Assembly (NCBI RefSeq): GCF_009498235.1
Contig: NZ_CP044205.1
Coordinates: forward strand, 1,799,389 to 1,863,388
DNA: 64,000 bases
Source: Candidatus Methylospira mobilis
GTDB lineage: Bacteria; Pseudomonadota; Gammaproteobacteria; Methylococcales; Methylococcaceae
Reading direction: 5' to 3'
Shown: positions 19,775 to 28,017 of the stretch, in pieces
Layout: the number at the start of each line of letters is the position of its first letter
How positions within the stretch are numbered: position 1 is the stretch's first letter
Made by a program: the position numbers and the translations under genes
The notes under the pieces: generated by a model
Seen by the model: only the letters and a program-made list of their open reading frames with translations
What the model was told of the DNA's origin: nothing
Database searches by the model: none

Positions 19775-20410
19775 ATGAACAAACTCAAACGCGCGGCCAT
19801 CTTCGACCGCTTGCAGGAAGCCATTCCGAACCCCGTCACCGAGCTGGTTTATGCTTCGCCTTTCGAGCTGCTGATCGCCGTTGTTCTGTCGGCGCAGGCG
19901 ACCGACAAAAGCGTCAACAAGGCTACCGCTCTACTGTTTCCCCAGGCCAACACGCCTGCCGCGCTGCTGGCTCTGGGCGTGGACAGACTCAAGGAATACA
20001 TCAAAACCATCGGGCTTTACAACAGCAAGGCCGAACATATCGTCAGCCTGTGCCGGATGCTGATGGACAAGCACCAGGGCCAGGTGCCGCAAACGCGGGA
20101 GGCGCTCGAAGCGCTGCCCGGCGTGGGCCGTAAAACCGCGAACGTGATGCTCAACACCGCGTTCGGTCACCCGACCATTGCGGTCGACACGCATATTTTC
20201 CGCGTAGCCAACCGCACCGCCATCGCTCCCGGAAAAACCGTGTTGGCGGTCGAAAAAAAACTGGAAAGTACGGTTCCGTCCGCGCACAAACTGAACGCGC
20301 ATCATTTGTTGATACTGCATGGCCGCTATATCTGCGTGGCGCGCAAACCGCGCTGCGGGAGCTGCTGTATCGCCGATTTGTGCGAATACCCGGACAAGAT
20401 TATCGAATGA
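19775..20410 (+). CDS. nth: Endonuclease III
   Basis: A 211-residue DNA glycosylase/AP lyase that removes oxidised pyrimidines. The helix-hairpin-helix is LPGVGRKTANVMLNTAFG, with the catalytic Lys in SAQATDKSVNKA and the catalytic Asp in VDTHIFRVANR. The C-terminal iron-sulfur cluster motif is CVARKPRCGSCCIADLCEYP. In E. coli and relatives nth directly follows rsxE; here the defence island separates them. The ATG is preceded by a modest GAGA. Confidence 0.95.
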   Translation: MNKLKRAAIFDRLQEAIPNPVTELVYASPFELLIAVVLSAQATDKSVNKATALLFPQANTPAALLALGVDRLKEYIKTIGLYNSKAEHIVSLCRMLMDKHQGQVPQTREALEALPGVGRKTANVMLNTAFGHPTIAVDTHIFRVANRTAIAPGKTVLAVEKKLESTVPSAHKLNAHHLLILHGRYICVARKPRCGSCCIADLCEYPDKIIE

Positions 20411-20526
20411 CGCAAAAGCTCTGTGCAGAAGCGGGCATCGTGTGGGACAATTCGGTCCGGAACGGGTGTCCACAGGCTGCACGCAACATTGAATTTGCCA
20501 TGGAATGCAACTTTAATTCAAATTCA

Positions 20527-20544
20527 GGTGTCTAATCGGACACC
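20527..20544 (+). promoter_or_regulatory. Short inverted repeat before the HvfA-like gene
   Basis: GGTGTC and GACACC (six-base arms, six-base loop) lie 35 bases before the RiPP precursor start. It could be an operator or a leader hairpin. No regulator gene is adjacent. Confidence 0.3.
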
Positions 20545-20579
20545 GTGCCATAAAACAATACACTACTGAGGCTTCCATC

Positions 20580-20993
20580 ATGAATAAAACCGATAAAAAA
20601 TCTGTCGCGGCACTGGTAGGCGCTACCGTTGTCGGCGCTTTCACCGCACCTATCGCTCATGCGGAAAGCAACCCTTTCGCATTGAAGGAACTTTCCAGCG
20701 GTTATACCCAAGTCGCAGAGGTCGTACCTTACAAGGGTCAAAGCACGAACACGGGTACCGCGCCAGCACCAGCTCCTGCGAAGACGCAGGAAGCCACATG
20801 CGGACAAGGCAAATGCGGCGCTCAGATGATGAAGCAGCAACAGCAGATGAAGTGCGGAGCCGGTATGTCGGGAATGCAGCAGCCAGCCGCTGCCCCTGCG
20901 CAAACCCAGAAAGCCATGGAAGGTAAATGCGCCGGAATGAAAATGGACGGCAATAGCGCAACCACTCCTGCGCCCGCAGCTCCGCAGCAATAA
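20580..20993 (+). CDS. hvfA: HvfA/bufferin-like RiPP precursor peptide
   Basis: A 137-residue low-complexity secreted protein. The signal peptide is about residues 1-28 (cleavage after APIAHA). The mature protein starts ESNPFALKELSSGYTQVA, a conserved opening of the HvfA group. Four cysteines (74, 79, 92, 117) sit in CGQGKCG, MKCGAG and EGKCAG. The EGKC motif is where MNIO enzymes of this group convert Cys to oxazolone-thioamide or related metal-binding groups. The rest is rich in Ala, Pro, Gln and Met. It is followed by the DUF692 and DUF2063 genes that would modify it. The product is probably a periplasmic metal-binding peptide; copper is a reasonable guess in a methanotroph. Confidence 0.82.
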   Translation: MNKTDKKSVAALVGATVVGAFTAPIAHAESNPFALKELSSGYTQVAEVVPYKGQSTNTGTAPAPAPAKTQEATCGQGKCGAQMMKQQQQMKCGAGMSGMQQPAAAPAQTQKAMEGKCAGMKMDGNSATTPAPAAPQQ

Positions 20994-21058
20994 GTATCGG
21001 TACCGCGTTTTCGTGCTCCAGTGCCTGAAATACCGCTGGTGCACGTCGCCATTCCACG

Positions 21059-21895
21059 ATGAAAACCATACCGATTGCTACCGGGTTAGGCCTTAGACGC
21101 GAATTCGCTTTCGAACTCACGGAAGCGATGCCGGAGAATATCGCTTTTTACGAGGTTGCTCCGGAAAACTGGATGAAAATGGGCGGGAAGTGGGGACGCT
21201 TGTTCAGAGCGATGACCGAGCGTTTTCCATTCATCTTTCACGGGCTGTCTCTTTCCGTAGGCGGTTTTGCGCCTCTGGATACCCGATTCATCGCTGAACT
21301 CAAATCATTTTTGCAGCAACATCAGGCTTTACTGTACAGCGAACATCTGAGTTATTGCGGCGATGACGGATTGCTATACGATTTACTGCCGATACCGTTC
21401 ACTGAAGAAGCCGTGCATCATGCCGCAGCGCGAATCCGGCAAACCCAGGATTTACTGGATCGCAGGATAGCGATAGAAAACGTTTCCTATTATGCCGCGC
21501 CCGGCAAGGAAATGGAGGAAATCGATTTCCTCAACGCCGTGCTGGAGGAAGCGGATTGCCTGCTGCTGCTGGACGTGAACAATATTTATGTCAACAGCGT
21601 GAATCATGGCTACGACGCGCTCGCATTTCTGCAGGCCATACCCGGCGAACGCATTGCCTACGCCCATATAGCCGGACATTATGTGGAAGCGGCGGACTTC
21701 CTGGTTGATACTCACGGCGCGACCATTATCGATCCGGTCTGGATGCTGCTGCAAAAGGCCTATGAGTTATTCGGCGTCTTTCCCACGCTGCTGGAAAGGG
21801 ATTTCAACATCCCGCCGCTTCCTGAGTTGCTAAAGGAGGCCGGAACCATCCACACCTTGCAACAACAGGCGGGTAAAAGCCATGCAACCGTCTGA
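21059..21895 (+). CDS. hvfB: DUF692 MNIO-family RiPP-modifying enzyme
   Basis: A 278-residue TIM-barrel protein of the DUF692 family, which uses a multinuclear iron centre to modify cysteines oxidatively (MbnB and HvfB/BufB are relatives). Likely metal ligands appear in order: FHGLSLS, YSEHLSY, IENVSYY, LLDVNNIYVN, HIAGHY, VDTHG and LLERDFNIP. The start, about 65 bases after the precursor, begins MKTIPIATGLGLRREF. Its end overlaps the DUF2063 gene by 14 bases. It is inferred to act on the upstream HvfA-like precursor before export. Confidence 0.9.
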   Translation: MKTIPIATGLGLRREFAFELTEAMPENIAFYEVAPENWMKMGGKWGRLFRAMTERFPFIFHGLSLSVGGFAPLDTRFIAELKSFLQQHQALLYSEHLSYCGDDGLLYDLLPIPFTEEAVHHAAARIRQTQDLLDRRIAIENVSYYAAPGKEMEEIDFLNAVLEEADCLLLLDVNNIYVNSVNHGYDALAFLQAIPGERIAYAHIAGHYVEAADFLVDTHGATIIDPVWMLLQKAYELFGVFPTLLERDFNIPPLPELLKEAGTIHTLQQQAGKSHATV

Positions 21896-22643
21896 AACCG
21901 GAACGCCCGCCTTTATCGAAACGCAGCGCGCGTTCAGCGCCTATATACGCGATCCGCACAACAATCCGATGCCGGCGGACGTTCAACCCCAACGTATCGC
22001 GATGTATCGCGAATTGCTGTCCAACAATATCGACAGTTTTCTTTCCAACGCCTTTCCGATTATCAAGGAAACGCTGGACAGCCGGTATTGGCAAACGCTG
22101 ATCGACGATTTTTTTGCGCGTCACCGCTCCAGCTCACCGTATTTTTCCGGCGTACCTGAAGAATTTCTTGATTATCTCGCCAAAGAACGCGCGGATATGC
22201 CCGGCGATCCGCCTTTTCTACTGGAATTGGCTCACTACGAATGGGTCGAAATGGCTTTGGCGATTGCCGAAGAGGAAGCGCCGGAACCTGATGCCGACAA
22301 GCTCGAAAAACCGCTGGATACCTGCATCAGGCTGTCGCCGGTCGCCTGGCCGCTGGCATACCGTTTCCCTGTTCACCGGATAGCGTGCGACAACCAGCCA
22401 TTGCAAGCGCCTGCCGACCCGACCTATCTCGCAGTTTATCGTAATCGCGAAGACGAAGTTCTCTTTCTCGAACTCAACAATCTGACCTACCGGCTACTGC
22501 AGCGCCTGTCGGAAAACCACAACGAAACCGCTCGCGCAATACTTGGCAATCTCGCATTGGAAATGGGATACACGGATATCAACCCGATACTCAAGCATGG
22601 CGCAACGTTGTTGACGGATCTGGCCGAGCGAGGAATAGTATAG
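21882..22643 (+). CDS. hvfC: DUF2063 (HvfC/BufC) partner protein
   Basis: A 253-residue protein with an N-terminal DUF2063 domain (FIETQRAFSAYIRDP, RIAMYRELLSNNIDSFLSNA, FPIIKETL) and a C-terminal helical domain. In characterised clusters this protein partners the DUF692 enzyme and is thought to bring the precursor leader to it. The 14-base overlap with the DUF692 gene implies coupled translation and a working pair. No DoxX-type membrane gene (HvfD) follows; an IS remnant and repeat DNA come next. Confidence 0.88.
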   Translation: MQPSETGTPAFIETQRAFSAYIRDPHNNPMPADVQPQRIAMYRELLSNNIDSFLSNAFPIIKETLDSRYWQTLIDDFFARHRSSSPYFSGVPEEFLDYLAKERADMPGDPPFLLELAHYEWVEMALAIAEEEAPEPDADKLEKPLDTCIRLSPVAWPLAYRFPVHRIACDNQPLQAPADPTYLAVYRNREDEVLFLELNNLTYRLLQRLSENHNETARAILGNLALEMGYTDINPILKHGATLLTDLAERGIV

Positions 22644-22694
22644 TTACGCAGCATGGAAAACAGGCGGGCGTCATTATCCAATCAACCTTACTCG

Positions 22695-22750
22695 TTACCG
22701 TGCAAACCGCGTAGCGAACATCGGCTCTCTTCTCCCTCCGGGCATGGGAT
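22695..22750 (-). repeat. Partial copy of interspersed repeat (copy D)
   Basis: CCGTGCAAACCGCGTAGCGA (from about 22699), followed by TTCTCCCTCCGGGCATGG, matches the outer half of the repeat at 36025-36150. The palindromic half is missing. It lies between hvfC and the IS3-family remnant. Confidence 0.6.
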
Positions 22751-22845
22751 CTACACAGACTTGACAACTTGCGCCGTTACCGAGCGACTGCCGTTGGAGC
22801 CCGCCGCCATTCGTCAAATCGGCGGCGTTCGTTTCGCAGACCCGG

Positions 22846-23394
22846 ATGCCGGCTTCCGGTGGAACCACGCCATGGTCAGTGCATCCGGTACGATATCTGC
22901 CGTCATGCGCGGCTTCAGCGACCAGCCGACCACTTCACGGTTGAACAGGTCGAATACGATTGCCAGATACAGCCAGCCCTCATCCGTCCATGGATAAGTA
23001 ATGTCGGATGTCCAAGCCAAGTTCGGCCCCGAAGGCGTGAAGTTCCGATTCAGTAAGTTCGCCGCCACCGGCAGGTTGTGTTTGGAGTCCGCCGTTACCT
23101 TGTACCGCCGCTTATGGCGTGCGCGAATGCCGTTCTTCTGCATCAGACACTCGTGACCTGGATGCGGGAAATCCACGGCCACGCAGCTCTCGCACCATCC
23201 TCGGGCCGCCATAAACTCCCTTGAACTCCGCGTGGATAGCCTGGATCAGCGCCAGCATCCACGCATCGGTCAATCACTTGCGATTCGGTTTGCCGCCATG
23301 CTTCCATGAGTGATAGCCACTCACGCCAACATCGAATACCGGCACATCGTATCCAGCCCATAATCCTTGCGTTGCGCATCAATCCAGGCGTACT
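22846..23394 (-). pseudogene. IS3-family OrfB, frameshifted and 3'-truncated
   Basis: Pieces in different minus-strand frames give an IQAIHAEFKGVYGGPRMVRE segment (about 23250-23180), then LMQKNGIRARHKRRYKVTAD and NLAWTSDITYPWTDEGWLYL, the first catalytic Asp region of the DDE core. At least one frameshift near 23150 and another near 23300 break it. The end of the DDE core is deleted. Confidence 0.75.
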
Positions 23395-23688
23395 TCACCG
23401 TGTTTCTTTCGCAAAGTACGCCGTCGCTTTTTTTGGAATTTCATTCTCCTGCTTCAGCCGTACGTTCTCGGCACGTAGCCTGGAGAGTTCCATCTGCTCA
23501 GTGGTAACTGCCTTGTTGATACCAGCTCCGACCAGCTTCCCGGCTTCGGCGGCCTTGACCCGGTTGCGCAGCGTCTGCTCGATCAGTCCCAGGTCCCTGG
23601 CTACCGCTCCAGCCGATTGGCCCGCCTTAACACGCTTGACCGCCAGTTCCTTGAACTCGGTTGTGTATTCCCGTTTCGATAACTTCAT
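23395..23688 (-). CDS. IS3-family transposase OrfA
   Basis: A 97-residue IS3-type OrfA. The helix-turn-helix is YTTEFKELAVKRVKAGQSAG and the leucine-zipper-like helix has ELSRLRAENVRLKQENEIPK. The frame is intact, but the OrfB it would fuse with is broken, so it cannot act in transposition alone. In the usual element the OrfB frame would follow by programmed frameshift. Confidence 0.85.
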   Translation of the reverse strand: MKLSKREYTTEFKELAVKRVKAGQSAGAVARDLGLIEQTLRNRVKAAEAGKLVGAGINKAVTTEQMELSRLRAENVRLKQENEIPKKATAYFAKETR

Positions 23689-23850
23689 CTTCTTTCTCCA
23701 AAAGTAACGTGAATTTTACGTCACCCTTGGAAGACTATTTTTCGGGGGAAGTTCATTTTCCTGGAGCCGCGTTAATGCATGTCGTACCTGCTCGAGGCTG
23801 GTACCAATCAGCGGTTAACAACAGAACACCTATATTGTTTACATCCTTGA

Positions 23851-24093
23851 TCAGTGCAATGAGTTTTCAGGGTCATAATGCGTGGCATGCTGCTGCTCGA
23901 CTGCTTTGCGATATCGTTGGAAATTGGTAAATGCCAAATTAACGGTATGGCATAGAACCGAAAACGCTTCCAGCTTGAGGTTTAACGTGATAAATCCGAC
24001 TCTTACATGAAATATACGGCAATTTCGACAATACTCGATTTTACAATAATCGTTATTGGCCAGGTTTTCTACGCGGCAAGCGCTGATGTTCAT
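23851..24093 (-). CDS. Small cysteine-containing protein, third gene of Fur-box operon
   Basis: An 80-residue protein starting MNISACRVENLANN. It contains IEYCRNCRIFHVRVG (a CxxC pair) and LKLEAFSVLCHTVNLA. I have an impression of similar short proteins in other methanotrophs but cannot name a family. The ATG at 24093 has AAGGA about 11 bases upstream. It lies about 55 bases after gene two and reads the same way, so it is probably under the same Fur-controlled promoter. The CxxC pair could bind iron, zinc or a cluster. Function unknown. Confidence 0.6.
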   Translation of the reverse strand: MNISACRVENLANNDYCKIEYCRNCRIFHVRVGFITLNLKLEAFSVLCHTVNLAFTNFQRYRKAVEQQHATHYDPENSLH

Positions 24094-24149
24094 AGTAGTG
24101 TTTATCCTTAGTTTATAGTGGGTTGGCGACTGAACAAATTGCATAAGGC

Positions 24150-24416
24150 TTAGTGTTGACTATGGGTTTCTATCAAACGCCAATAAATTCGCATCCGCTT
24201 AAAAGTGCAACGCTCATCCGGCGGAGCCTTGAATTGAGGGTGAGAAAGCAATTTGTCCAAGCAGTTCGCGATGCTTCCTGCTACATGGGGCGAAGGTTCT
24301 CGACCATAGCTCATCAGATAGCAGCGTAACGATTGCAGCAAGGTGTCCGGCGAAACAAACGCCGAGTATTGAGCAGGGTTTCCTGTCTTCATTGGTGGTT
24401 TTTCCCGTGTTTTCAT
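24150..24416 (-). CDS. Small conserved-looking protein, second gene of Fur-box operon
   Basis: An 88-residue protein. The core reads DTLLQSLRCYLMSYGREPSP, followed by SIANCLDKLLSHPQFKAPPD and ERCTFKRMRIYWRLIE. It looks helical and soluble and matches no family I can name. The start at 24416 is set by an ATGA overlap with the preceding gene; an internal ATG at 24392 is an alternative. Probably made under iron limitation, given the Fur box upstream of gene one. Confidence 0.6.
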   Translation of the reverse strand: MKTREKPPMKTGNPAQYSAFVSPDTLLQSLRCYLMSYGREPSPHVAGSIANCLDKLLSHPQFKAPPDERCTFKRMRIYWRLIETHSQH

Positions 24417-24610
24417 TGCATGGCGCCGGTGGAGACGGAAAGCAGCGAGCGTCGGATAATTTCTCTTGACGACCAGTCGAGACAGCTAAAGTCTTCTGCG
24501 TGCAGTGTTCCATCGCATAGCAGGCGCAACAGTTTCGAAATTGAGATTCTCAGACTTACTTCGCGGATGAGTTCGGGTTGCGCAGCATCGGGTTTGCTTG
24601 AGTTCATCAT
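24413..24610 (-). CDS. Small protein, first gene of Fur-box operon
   Basis: A 65-residue protein beginning MMNSSKPDAAQPELIREVSL, with helices SLRISISKLLRLLCDGTLHA and SSREIIRRSLLSV. A GGAG lies seven bases before the ATG at 24610, and a promoter overlapped by a Fur box lies 32 bases further upstream. Its stop overlaps the start of the next gene as ATGA. No family recognised. Confidence 0.6.
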   Translation of the reverse strand: MMNSSKPDAAQPELIREVSLRISISKLLRLLCDGTLHAEDFSCLDWSSREIIRRSLLSVSTGAMQ

Positions 24611-24641
24611 GATTAGCTCCGGTGGTTTTGAGTTGACATAA

Positions 24642-24670
24642 ATGATAATGATTCTCATTTAGATTGTAAA
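24642..24670 (-). promoter_or_regulatory. Fur-regulated promoter of the three-gene micro-operon
   Basis: Read on the minus strand, TTTACA (24665-24670) and TATCAT (24642-24647) are separated by exactly 17 bases, a good sigma-70 promoter. A Fur box, GATAATGATTCTCATTTAG on the plus strand at 24644-24662, covers the spacer and -10. It matches 14 of 19 positions of the GATAATGATAATCATTATC consensus. Iron-loaded Fur would block this promoter. Confidence 0.75.
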
Positions 24671-25220
24671 GCTTTTCTTGGGCTTTACAGCGATTTTGCT
24701 GTTTATGTTTTATCGGGAAGCCTTTAGATGCTCCTGAATCCGTGGTGGTTAGTATGCGTCCAGCGGCCCCTCCTGTAAAAACCATCTGAAAAGCGCCATC
24801 CTCTGTTTTTTGAAATGAGGATGAGTGATGGCGATATCCGGCTACTGGCAAGATCATATCAATCCCTGGCAAAACAGCGGTCTGTCGCAGGCAGCATATT
24901 GTCGGTTGAGCGGTGATTTCATGTTGCATCTTGCTGGCGCGTTCCCGTTTTATTGGGATGTACCTAAAGTCTCGATAAGACTTTGGGGTATTGTGGCTTA
25001 TTTAGCTTCACGGGTAAGACAGTGTATACTGGCGCAGTCTACCCAGCTTATGAGCATCCACGTTCTACCCGATGCCAAAATCCGTATCTCCTCCTGAGCG
25101 CTCAAGCCTGTTGCCGGGAAGAAGCCAATATTGCCAAAAGCAAAGTTCCTTCTGGGGCGTACTGGCGGTGCGTTTCCGCTTGCTTTATCCCGCAGCCGGA
25201 GCAGCTATCCGATCAACGCC
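24671..25220. other. Gene-poor stretch with IS66-type remnant
   Basis: About 550 bases between the Fur-controlled operon and trpF. Apart from the IS66 TnpA-like piece at about 24828-24925 nothing was recognised. TATACT at 25025-25030, with TTAGCT 17 bases upstream, is a weak promoter candidate for the trp genes. Confidence 0.4.
24828..24925 (+). pseudogene. IS66-type accessory transposase (TnpA-like) N-terminal remnant
   Basis: Translation gives GYWQDHINPWQNSGLSQAAY followed by CRLSG, which matches the W-x-x-H...SGLSQAAYCR opening of IS66 accessory proteins. After this point the frame continues to 25097 without resemblance to the family, so only the first 30 or so codons are homologous. Confidence 0.5.
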
Positions 25221-25874
25221 ATGAAATTAACATACCCCAAAACCAGAACTCGGGTTAAAATCTGCGGTTTTACTAGGGCGCAGGACGCGGTTGCCGCGGC
25301 GCGGCTTGGCGCGGACGCCATCGGTCTGGTGTTTTATGCGCCGAGTCCGCGCCATGTGGCTGTGGAAACCGCGCGCGAAATAGTGGCTTCGCTGCCCGCA
25401 TTCACCACGGTGTCCGGGCTGTTCGTCGATGCCGCAGAAGAGCAGGTGCGCGACGTGCTGGCCCAGGTGCGGCTGGATCTGTTGCAGTTTCACGGTAGCG
25501 AAACGCCGGAGTATTGCCGTCAATTCGAGCGGCGCTACATCAAGTCGGTGGCCATGCGCTCCGATACCGATCTCGATGCGTTGGCGTCGCATTATGCCGA
25601 TGCTGCGGGCTTGTTGCTGGATGTCGATAATCCGGCTGCAAAGGGAGGAACCGGCACCGCGTTCGACTGGGGCCTGGTACCCTGGCAATGCCGTTTGCCG
25701 CTGATAGTCGCCGGAGGGCTGAGTCCTGAAAATGTCGGCGCGGCGCTCGCTCAAACCAGGCCCTATGCGGTCGATGTCAGCAGCGGCGTGGAATCGGCGA
25801 AAGGAATAAAAGAACAACAACGCATGGCGGCTTTTCTAGACGAGGTATGCAGATTTGATTATGAACAACGATAG
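25221..25874 (+). CDS. trpF: Phosphoribosylanthranilate isomerase
   Basis: A 217-residue TIM barrel catalysing the third step of tryptophan synthesis (PRA to CdRP). [12 protein letters not shown] carries the catalytic Cys, and [20 protein letters not shown] the catalytic Asp and GGTG phosphate loop. [15 protein letters not shown] and VDVSSGVE complete the active site. The start at 25221 ([17 protein letters not shown]) is chosen on family length; a longer frame from 25131 adds atypical residues. It overlaps trpB by 14 bases. trpE, trpG, trpD and trpC are not in the window. Confidence 0.93.
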   Translation: MKLTYPKTRTRVKICGFTRAQDAVAAARLGADAIGLVFYAPSPRHVAVETAREIVASLPAFTTVSGLFVDAAEEQVRDVLAQVRLDLLQFHGSETPEYCRQFERRYIKSVAMRSDTDLDALASHYADAAGLLLDVDNPAAKGGTGTAFDWGLVPWQCRLPLIVAGGLSPENVGAALAQTRPYAVDVSSGVESAKGIKEQQRMAAFLDEVCRFDYEQR

Positions 25875-27078
25875 CGCAACCCTTCCTTATGCTTTACCGG
25901 ACAGCCGCGGACATTTCGGTCCTTATGGCGGCGTGTTCGTAGCCGAAACGCTGATGCTGCCGATACGGGAGTTGCAGGAGGCCTACCTGCGCTACATGAA
26001 GGATCCGGAGTTTCTCGCCGAGCTGGATTACGATCTCAGTCATTATGTCGGGCGTCCTTCGCCGGTTTATCACGCGCAGCGGCTCAGCCGCGAAACCGGC
26101 GGCGCGCAGATTTTTCTGAAGCGCGAAGACCTGAACCATACCGGCGCGCATAAGGTCAACAATACCATCGGACAAGCCCTGCTGGCCAAGCGCATGGGCA
26201 AAACCCGGATTATCGCCGAAACCGGAGCAGGACAGCATGGCGTCGCTACGGCGACGGTCGCGGCGCGTCTGGGGTTGGAGTGCGTCGTCTACATGGGCGC
26301 GACCGACGTGCAGCGGCAGGCACCGAACGTGCTGCGTATGAAGCTGCTGGGCGCGCGCGTGGTGCCGGTTGAATCCGGCTCGAAAACCCTGAAGGACGCG
26401 CTCAACGAAGCGATGCGCGACTGGGTCACCTATGTCGACAACACCTTCTATATCATCGGCACGGTGGCCGGTCCGCATCCTTATCCCGCCATGGTGCGCG
26501 ATTTTCAGGCAGTAATCGGGCGCGAGAGCAAGACGCAGATGCTGGAAATGACCGGGCGTTATCCCGATGCGCTGGTGGCCTGCGTCGGCGGCGGCTCCAA
26601 CGCCATCGGTCTGTTTTATCCCTTTATCGACGATAAGCAAGTGGCCATGTACGGCGTGGAAGCCGCCGGCGACGGCATCGAAACCGGCAGGCATTCCGCA
26701 CCGCTGAGCGCGGGCCGTCCCGGTGTCCTGCACGGTAACCGCACTTATCTGATGGAAGACGAGGACGGCAACATCATCGAAACCCATTCCATTTCGGCGG
26801 GTCTCGATTATCCAGGCGTAGGGCCGGAGCATGCCTGGCTCAAGGATGCGGGCCGCGCGCAGTATGTCAGTATTACCGACGACGAGGCCATGCATGGGTT
26901 CCATAAGCTGACGCGGCTGGAGGGCATAATTCCGGCACTGGAGTCCAGTCACGCCATTGCCTATGCAATGAAGCTGGCGGCGACCATGAGTTCGAGCCAA
27001 CAAATCCTGGTCAACCTGTCCGGACGCGGGGACAAGGATATCAATACGATTGCCGCGCGCGAGGGTATAGTTCTGTGA
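25861..27078 (+). CDS. trpB: Tryptophan synthase beta subunit
   Basis: A 405-residue PLP enzyme joining indole and serine. The PLP Lys lies in [13 protein letters not shown], the phosphate-binding loop is [10 protein letters not shown] and the catalytic Glu region is AETGAGQHG. Length and motifs are typical of TrpB1. The ATG at 25861 lies inside the end of trpF, and the stop overlaps the trpA GTG, so trpF-trpB-trpA form a coupled unit. Confidence 0.96.
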   Translation: MNNDSATLPYALPDSRGHFGPYGGVFVAETLMLPIRELQEAYLRYMKDPEFLAELDYDLSHYVGRPSPVYHAQRLSRETGGAQIFLKREDLNHTGAHKVNNTIGQALLAKRMGKTRIIAETGAGQHGVATATVAARLGLECVVYMGATDVQRQAPNVLRMKLLGARVVPVESGSKTLKDALNEAMRDWVTYVDNTFYIIGTVAGPHPYPAMVRDFQAVIGRESKTQMLEMTGRYPDALVACVGGGSNAIGLFYPFIDDKQVAMYGVEAAGDGIETGRHSAPLSAGRPGVLHGNRTYLMEDEDGNIIETHSISAGLDYPGVGPEHAWLKDAGRAQYVSITDDEAMHGFHKLTRLEGIIPALESSHAIAYAMKLAATMSSSQQILVNLSGRGDKDINTIAAREGIVL

Positions 27079-27878
27079 GACGATTACAAGCAAAATTCAA
27101 GTCGCTGGCGCTCAGGGGGCGCAAGGCATTGATCCCTTTCCTGACGGCGGGCGATCCCGACCCGGGTTTTACCGTGCCGATGATGCATGCGCTGGTCGAT
27201 GCCGGCGCCGACGTCATCGAACTGGGAGTGCCGTTTTCCGATCCGATGGCTGACGGGCCGGTTATACAGAAGGCCAGCGAACGCGCGCTGCTTCATCATA
27301 CCGGTTTGCTCAAGGTGCTGAAAATGGTCAGGCAATTCCGCGAACGGAATGAAGAAACCCCGGTGGTGTTGATGGGCTATTTGAATCCTGTCGAAAGAAT
27401 GGGATATCAGGCATTCGCGCTGCAGGCGCGGGATGCTGGGGTTGACGGCGTTTTGACGGTAGACCTGCCGCCGGAAGAAGCAGAGGCTTTTCTGCCGCTG
27501 CTGGATGCCGCCGGCATCGATCCGATTTTTTTGCTGGCGCCGAACAGTACCCCGGAGCGTATCGCGCAGGTGGGGACTGTGGGGCGCGGTTATCTGTATT
27601 ATGTGTCGCTGAAGGGCGTTACCGGCGCGGGGCATCTCGATCTGGAAGATGTCGGCGCCAAGGTGGCGGAAATCAAGCGCCTGACCGATTTGCCGGTGGC
27701 GGTGGGTTTTGGCGTCAAGGATGCCGAAACCGCGCGCGCCGTATCGCAATTTGGCGACGGCGTGGTAGTCGGCAGCGCTTTGGTCGCCAGAATAGAGGCG
27801 CATGCCGTCGAGCAGGATAAGGCCCGGTTGGAGGCGGCCGGTTTGGTCAAGTCCATGCGGTTGGCCATGGATGCCTGA
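27075..27878 (+). CDS. trpA: Tryptophan synthase alpha subunit
   Basis: A 267-residue TIM barrel that cleaves indole-3-glycerol phosphate and channels indole to TrpB. The catalytic Glu and Asp lie in [19 protein letters not shown], the phosphate loop includes [10 protein letters not shown], and [12 protein letters not shown] is the flexible loop 6. It starts with GTG overlapping the trpB stop (GTGA). Repeat copy A lies just downstream. Confidence 0.96.
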   Translation: MRRLQAKFKSLALRGRKALIPFLTAGDPDPGFTVPMMHALVDAGADVIELGVPFSDPMADGPVIQKASERALLHHTGLLKVLKMVRQFRERNEETPVVLMGYLNPVERMGYQAFALQARDAGVDGVLTVDLPPEEAEAFLPLLDAAGIDPIFLLAPNSTPERIAQVGTVGRGYLYYVSLKGVTGAGHLDLEDVGAKVAEIKRLTDLPVAVGFGVKDAETARAVSQFGDGVVVGSALVARIEAHAVEQDKARLEAAGLVKSMRLAMDA

Positions 27879-27886
27879 CCGGCTAT

Positions 27887-27992
27887 GACGCAAGTGTCGC
27901 CCAATCATGCAAACGCATGCGCCACGCTGGTTTCCCTCACCCAGCCTCTCCAGGCGGGAGGGGAGCAGGTATTAGCTTCGCGATTTGCAGCA
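27887..27992 (+). repeat. Interspersed repeat, copy A
   Basis: A full-length copy with the palindromic half (GACGCAAGTGTCGCCC ... ATCATGCAAACGCATGCGCC), then GGTTTCCCTCACCCAGCCTC, then AGCTTCGCGATTTGCAGC. It aligns over its whole length with the reverse complement of copy B at 36025-36150. It sits between trpA and accD and ends about 25 bases before the accD start. Confidence 0.75.
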
Positions 27993-28017
27993 TAACGAAG
28001 TATCGAGAGGAATAGCA

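Larger units (their letters stand above)
22846..23755 (-). mobile_element. Truncated IS3-family insertion sequence
   Basis: On the minus strand this has a left terminal repeat (TGAACTTCCCCC, read from 23755), an intact OrfA, and a frameshifted OrfB that stops matching at WFHRKPASG near 22846. The catalytic C-terminal third of OrfB and the right terminal repeat are missing. The element is therefore a one-ended remnant. It interrupts the space between the hvf cluster and the Fur-controlled operon. Confidence 0.8.

Noticed and set aside
20580..22643. A methanobactin (mbn) operon
   Set aside because: There is a DUF692 enzyme, but the partner is DUF2063 rather than MbnC, and the precursor is a long secreted HvfA-like protein, not a short MbnA leader-core peptide.
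22653..23056. Plus-strand frames across the IS3 remnant
   Set aside because: They are antisense to the OrfB remnant and have no homology of their own.
25894..27093. A 399-codon open frame opposite trpB
   Set aside because: Antisense of a highly conserved enzyme with no support of its own.
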